Below are positions 61,045 through 64,000 of a stretch of DNA of 64,000 bases, in pieces. This stretch comes from Roseomonas elaeocarpi (GTDB lineage Bacteria; Pseudomonadota; Alphaproteobacteria; Acetobacterales; Acetobacteraceae), in NCBI RefSeq assembly GCF_042433915.1, contig NZ_JBHLUN010000008.1, forward strand, positions 372,001 through 436,000. The letters are read 5' to 3'. Below the pieces are notes generated by a model. That model worked only from the letters and a program-made list of their open reading frames with translations, did no database searches and was not told where the DNA came from. Position numbers and translations under genes: made by a program. Positions within the stretch are counted from its first letter, which is position 1, and every line of letters begins with the position of its first letter.

Positions 61045-62150
61045 CGGTTCGCCGCCGTCATGACCTCGCGCCGCCAGACCTGGTTCCAGCGGTCACGCAG
61101 GCGCACGGCCTCCAGCCAGTCGATCGGGGCCACGCGGCTGCGGTACTTCGGGTCGAGCGCGGTGCGGTCGATGGCCTTGGCGGTGCGCTGTGCCTCGACA
61201 TTGGTGGGGCCGTAGAACATCCGGTCGGTGAAGGCGACCTGCGGCCCGGCGGACAGGGCGTTGCGCACGAAGGCGATGGCGGCGGCGCGGTGCGGGGCGT
61301 TGGCCACGATGTTGATGGTGTTGATCTGGAAGGCGGTGCCTTCCTCGGGGATGATCACGCCCAGGCGGCCCTTGCTCTGGTCGTGGTAGTACTGCGCCCG
61401 GGCGTTCCACAGCGTGCCCATCTCGACCTGGCCGCTCAGCACCATGGCGCCGCCGTCGGGGCTGGGCTCAAAGGTCTGGACGTTGGGCGCGATGGCCTTG
61501 AGCGTGGGGATGGCGCTGTCGATCTTGCGCCAGTCGCCCGTGGCGTGGTTGGCCAGCGCGCCGATCAGCGCCAGCGCCTGGATGTTGGGCAGGGTGGAAA
61601 AGGACAGCTTGCCGGCGAATTCGGGCTTCGCGAAATCGGCCCAGCGGGTGGGCGCGGGCTTCACCTTCTCGGTGTCGTAGACCAGCGACAGGTGGTCGTA
61701 GGTCACGGCCGGGCCGCAGCCGGCGCCGGAGCTCCGCGCCTGCTCGTCCAGCTGCGCCAGTTCCGGCACATCCTCGGGCGTGAGCTTTTCCACCAGCCCT
61801 TCGGCGCAGGCTGCGGCGGCGGTGGTGGCGTCCATGATCACCACGTCCACCTGCGGATCGGCCTTCTGGGCGCGCAGCGTGCCCAGGAACTGGGCGGAAC
61901 CGCCCAGGCCCGCATCGCCGTACTGGACCGCGATCCCGGTGCGCTGCGCGAAGGGGTTCACCACCGTGTCGAGGTAGTTGTCGCGGAAGATGCCGCTGTA
62001 GGTCAGCAGCGTCACCGGGCCCTGAGGTGTCCCCTGAGGAGCGGCCGCCGGGGCCTGCGCTGCGGCGGTTCCGGGCAGCAGCGCCGTGCCGAGGCTGGCG
62101 CCGAGCGCGGTGGTCAGGGTCAGCGCGGCGGCGAGGGTCGTCAGGCGCAT
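61041..62150 (-). CDS. ABC transporter substrate-binding protein (PotD-like)
   Basis: 369-residue exported protein. A signal region (LAAALTLTTALGASLGTALLPGTAAA) is followed by the periplasmic fold VTLLTYSGIFRDNYLDTVVNPFAQRTGIAVQYGDAGLGGSAQFLGTLRAQKADPQVDVVIMD. Segments LSLVYDTEKVKPAPTRWADFAKPEFAGKLSFSTLPNIQAL and GTAFQINTINIVANAPHRAAAIAFVRNALS fit the polyamine/opine-type extracellular proteins. It is the first gene of the operon and ends overlapping the ATPase start. ATG 62150 is chosen; the open frame upstream is through GC-rich spacer. Confidence 0.9.
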   Translation of the reverse strand: MRLTTLAAALTLTTALGASLGTALLPGTAAAQAPAAAPQGTPQGPVTLLTYSGIFRDNYLDTVVNPFAQRTGIAVQYGDAGLGGSAQFLGTLRAQKADPQVDVVIMDATTAAAACAEGLVEKLTPEDVPELAQLDEQARSSGAGCGPAVTYDHLSLVYDTEKVKPAPTRWADFAKPEFAGKLSFSTLPNIQALALIGALANHATGDWRKIDSAIPTLKAIAPNVQTFEPSPDGGAMVLSGQVEMGTLWNARAQYYHDQSKGRLGVIIPEEGTAFQINTINIVANAPHRAAAIAFVRNALSAGPQVAFTDRMFYGPTNVEAQRTAKAIDRTALDPKYRSRVAPIDWLEAVRLRDRWNQVWRREVMTAANR

Positions 62151-62471
62151 AGGCGGAAAGCTCCGTGGCGATGGTCCGGCCAACCCCTTCGCGATCCTGC
62201 CGGTGGGCAGGGATCGCCAGTGGGTCGGCCGGGCGGGTTGGCTCATGCTGGCGCCTGCAGCTTGCAATCGCCGGGCCAGGACCGCCAGCGCCGAGGTTGA
62301 GCGGGGTGGGCCCGACCCGGACCCGCGCTCCGGCCGCCGCCCCGCACCGCTATTCCGGGCACCGCTATTCCGGCGAGCCGCTGAGGTGGACCCGCCGGTG
62401 TTCCCCCGGATGTTTCCCGAATATTCCCCCGGGGGGGGGCACCGCTTAGGGTTCTGCCGCGGGGTGTCGCC
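62151..62471. other. 321-bp gap before the tRNA, with short tandem repeats
   Basis: No gene seen. A 15-bp perfect tandem pair GCACCGCTATTCCGG lies at 62344-62373. The run TTCCCCCGG / TTTCCCGAATA / TTCCCCCGG of 11-12 bp period lies at about 62401-62435. A G run (about 62438-62446) follows. The operon promoter must lie in this gap. Confidence 0.6.
62344..62373. repeat. 15-bp perfect tandem pair
   Basis: GCACCGCTATTCCGG occurs twice without interruption (62344-62358 and 62359-62373). Confidence 0.9.
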
Positions 62472-62544
62472 TGGGCCGGGCAGGAATCGAACCCGCAACC
62501 AAGCCGTTATGAGCGGCCAGCTCTAACCGTTGAGCTACCGGCCC
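62472..62544 (-). tRNA. tRNA-Ile2 (anticodon CAU, probably lysidine-modified)
   Basis: Complete 73-nt cloverleaf on the minus strand. Acceptor GGGCCGG pairs with CCGGCCC, D arm GCTC/GAGC, anticodon arm GGCCG/CGGCT with loop CTCATAA, T arm GCGGG/CCTGC with loop TTCGATT, discriminator A. CCA is not encoded. The CAU anticodon could mean methionine. But the short D loop, the G27-U43 wobble in the anticodon stem, and C4-G69 with C5-G68 are the features known for TilS-modified tRNA-Ile2 in E. coli, which argues for isoleucine AUA decoding. The isotype is likely, not certain. Confidence 0.9.
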
Positions 62545-62558
62545 GAGGCCCGAGCGGT

Positions 62559-63833
62559 TTACGGCGCCGGCGCCGGCTGGGCAAGGAAGCTGCGGATCGC
62601 CTCGGCCGCCTGCTCGATGCCCAGCGTGCCCTCGTTGTGGCCGCGGTCGCCGCCGAGCTCGCGCAGCACCACCGGCCGCTTCGCCTCCTCCAGCTGCCGC
62701 GCCAGCTCACGCCCGTATTCCACCGGGAAGACGCGGTCACCGGTGGCGGGCAGCACCAGCCAGGCGGCCTGGCTGCGGGCCAGAGCCGCGGCGGTGTCGG
62801 GGTACTCGTTGAGGAAAAGCTGCATCGCCCGCGTGAGGTACAGGAAGGAATTGGCGTCCGACACGCGCGCCCGCGCCGCCGCGGCGTCGAGCAGGAAGCG
62901 GTCCACCGCCACGGTGTCGCCGATGCGCTTGGCGGGCTCCTGCCCTTCGGGCACCTGCCGGTTGAAGCGCGCGAGGTCGCCGCGGTCGCGGGTCTGCAGC
63001 ATCAGGATCCGCAGGGCGTCCGTCAGGCCCCGCGTCGGGGGTTCCCTCCCTTGCGCGTAGTACTCGCCGCCCCGCCAGTTGGGGTCGTTGCGGATCGGCG
63101 CTTCCCAGACCTCCATCCAACCCTGGAGATAGGCGTCCATCGCGCCGGTCGGCACCGCCGCCACGACGCGCCGCACCATCTGCGGATAGGCCGCGGCCCA
63201 CTCGATCGCCTGCATCGCGCCCATGGCGGGACCGCCCACCATCGCCAGCGCCTTCACGCCAAGGCTGTCGAGCAGGAGCTTCTGGACCTCCACGAAGTCG
63301 CGGATCGAGAGCACGGGGAAGCTCATGCCGTAGGGACGGCCGGTCGAGGGATCGACGCTGGTGGGGCCGGTCGCGGTGATGCGGGTGTCGCGCGCGTGGA
63401 GGCTGGCCGGCACGTCGCTCGACACCACGAAGTAGCGGTCGGTGTCGATCGGGCGGCCGGGTCCGATGATGCTGTCCCACCAGCCCGGCGTGCCTTCCCG
63501 GTCGGTCCGTCCGAAGGCCTGTCCGTTGCCGAGAAAGGAGTGGCAGAGCAGGACCGCGTTGTCGCCGGTGGCGTTGAGCGTGCCCGCGACCTGGTAGCCC
63601 ACCCGCAGGCGCCCGACCGTGGCGCCGCCGCGGGTGGCGTAGTCGCTGCTCTCGAAGACCTTGCGTTCCACCAGCGGCGCCTCGGCCGGGGTGGCGGAAG
63701 GCGCGGCGGGTGGCGGCACGGCGGGTGGCGCGGCGGGCGGTGTGGTCTGCGCCTGGGCCTGTGATCCCCAGAGCGCCTGCACCGACGCGGACATCCCGAG
63801 CAGGAGGGCGGGGAGCGTGCGGCGGGGCATCAT
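62559..63833 (-). CDS. Secreted MetX-like alpha/beta hydrolase with nucleophile Ser replaced by Ala
   Basis: 424-residue protein with a signal peptide (TLPALLLGMSASVQALWGSQAQA), a Pro/Ala-rich linker (30-52) and an alpha/beta hydrolase domain resembling homoserine O-acetyltransferase: ESSDYATRGGATVGRLRVGYQVAGTLNATGDNAVLLCHSFLGNGQA, WWDSIIGPGRPIDTDRYFVVSSD, GMSFPVLSIRDFVEVQKLLLDSLGVKALA. The nucleophile elbow should be G-x-S-x-G but reads GPAMG (Ala203; codon GCC). The Asp (PATGDRVFP) and His (RGHNEG) are retained. So it is either a non-catalytic homologue or one using another residue. Export also departs from cytoplasmic MetX. Confidence 0.83.
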   Translation of the reverse strand: MMPRRTLPALLLGMSASVQALWGSQAQAQTTPPAAPPAVPPPAAPSATPAEAPLVERKVFESSDYATRGGATVGRLRVGYQVAGTLNATGDNAVLLCHSFLGNGQAFGRTDREGTPGWWDSIIGPGRPIDTDRYFVVSSDVPASLHARDTRITATGPTSVDPSTGRPYGMSFPVLSIRDFVEVQKLLLDSLGVKALAMVGGPAMGAMQAIEWAAAYPQMVRRVVAAVPTGAMDAYLQGWMEVWEAPIRNDPNWRGGEYYAQGREPPTRGLTDALRILMLQTRDRGDLARFNRQVPEGQEPAKRIGDTVAVDRFLLDAAAARARVSDANSFLYLTRAMQLFLNEYPDTAAALARSQAAWLVLPATGDRVFPVEYGRELARQLEEAKRPVVLRELGGDRGHNEGTLGIEQAAEAIRSFLAQPAPAP

Positions 63834-64000
63834 GCGTGCGGTTCTCCGGTGGCCGGTGTGCCCGGCCCTCGTGGTTTGCCCAAGGTTTCCCCAGGGGGTT
63901 GCCCCAAGGGGTTACGCCCGGGGGGGGGTTTACGCCCCGGGGTTTTACGCCAGGGGTTGCCCTGGCTGGCGGCCCGGGCGGCGCCGTCGCCGGCGCGGGC
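63834..64000. other. Window end: GGTT-type short repeats
   Basis: No gene seen. Seven imperfect units each beginning GGTT (11-17 bp apart) run from about 63872 to 63967, with G and C runs. They resemble the GC-rich microrepeats seen elsewhere in the window. Confidence 0.6.

Noticed and set aside
62472..62544. Elongator methionine identity for the CAU tRNA
   Set aside because: Short D loop, C4-G69/C5-G68 and the G27-U43 pair favour lysidine-modified tRNA-Ile2, though Met is not strictly excluded.

Overview
The window is very GC-rich (by eye about 70 percent), densely coded bacterial DNA. The division and cell-wall (dcw) gene order murD-ftsW-murG-murC-murB-ddl-ftsQ-ftsA-ftsZ-lpxC-bamD-recN-ligA, the FtsZ C-terminal peptide and many GTG/TTG starts point to an alphaproteobacterium. 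The soil-type transport and monooxygenase genes suggest Acetobacteraceae (Roseomonas-like); that placement is inference. No plasmid, phage, CRISPR or insertion-sequence genes were seen.

Layout. 1-12053: dcw cluster on the + strand, with stop/start overlaps of a few bases for most pairs, then a terminator and lpxC. 12207-18771: bamD, recN, a lipoprotein beta-propeller gene and ligA. 18874-24707: small metabolic genes in two divergent regulator/dehydrogenase pairs: LysR with an SDR, and a pair closely resembling E. coli bdcR-bdcA. A family 1 glycosidase follows. 24897-29740: MHS-type transporter, DUF892 protein, OsmC, chorismate mutase and an FAD/NAD(P)-binding protein. 29933-35998: two divergent units with flavin monooxygenases and orphan substrate-binding proteins. 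36318-46119: SulP permease, Kelch protein, Xaa-Pro aminopeptidase, DUF1127 protein, prmA, UvrD/PcrA helicase and a pentapeptide-repeat protein. 46210-53828: metF, the lipid-transport genes mlaA and mlaC, alcohol dehydrogenase, a small lipoprotein, an acetyltransferase and ettA. 54033-57165: small exported or orphan genes and a second DUF892 protein. 57549-62150: a tightly overlapping polyamine-type ABC transporter operon ending in an RraA-family gene. 62472-62544: tRNA-Ile2 (CAU). 62559-63833: a secreted MetX-like hydrolase whose nucleophile is replaced by alanine.

The most striking non-gene feature is a family of four copies of a roughly 266-nt intergenic element (14834-15099, 36022-36287, 49553-49818, 57253-57518). 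Each copy is capped at both ends by near-perfect hairpins, has long inverted arms and two inner hairpins, and shows compensatory base-pair changes between copies. In all four the same end lies 13-33 nt from a stop codon, facing a gene transcribed into it. This looks like an oriented, structured 3'-end element or MITE/REPIN-like family. Other notable points are a 55-codon ORF joining ftsQ to ftsA by GTGA overlaps on both sides, a 9-codon leader ORF overlapping the aminopeptidase start, and many short tandem arrays (periods of 8, 12, 14, 15, 36 and 39 bp) in intergenic DNA and N-terminal coding regions.
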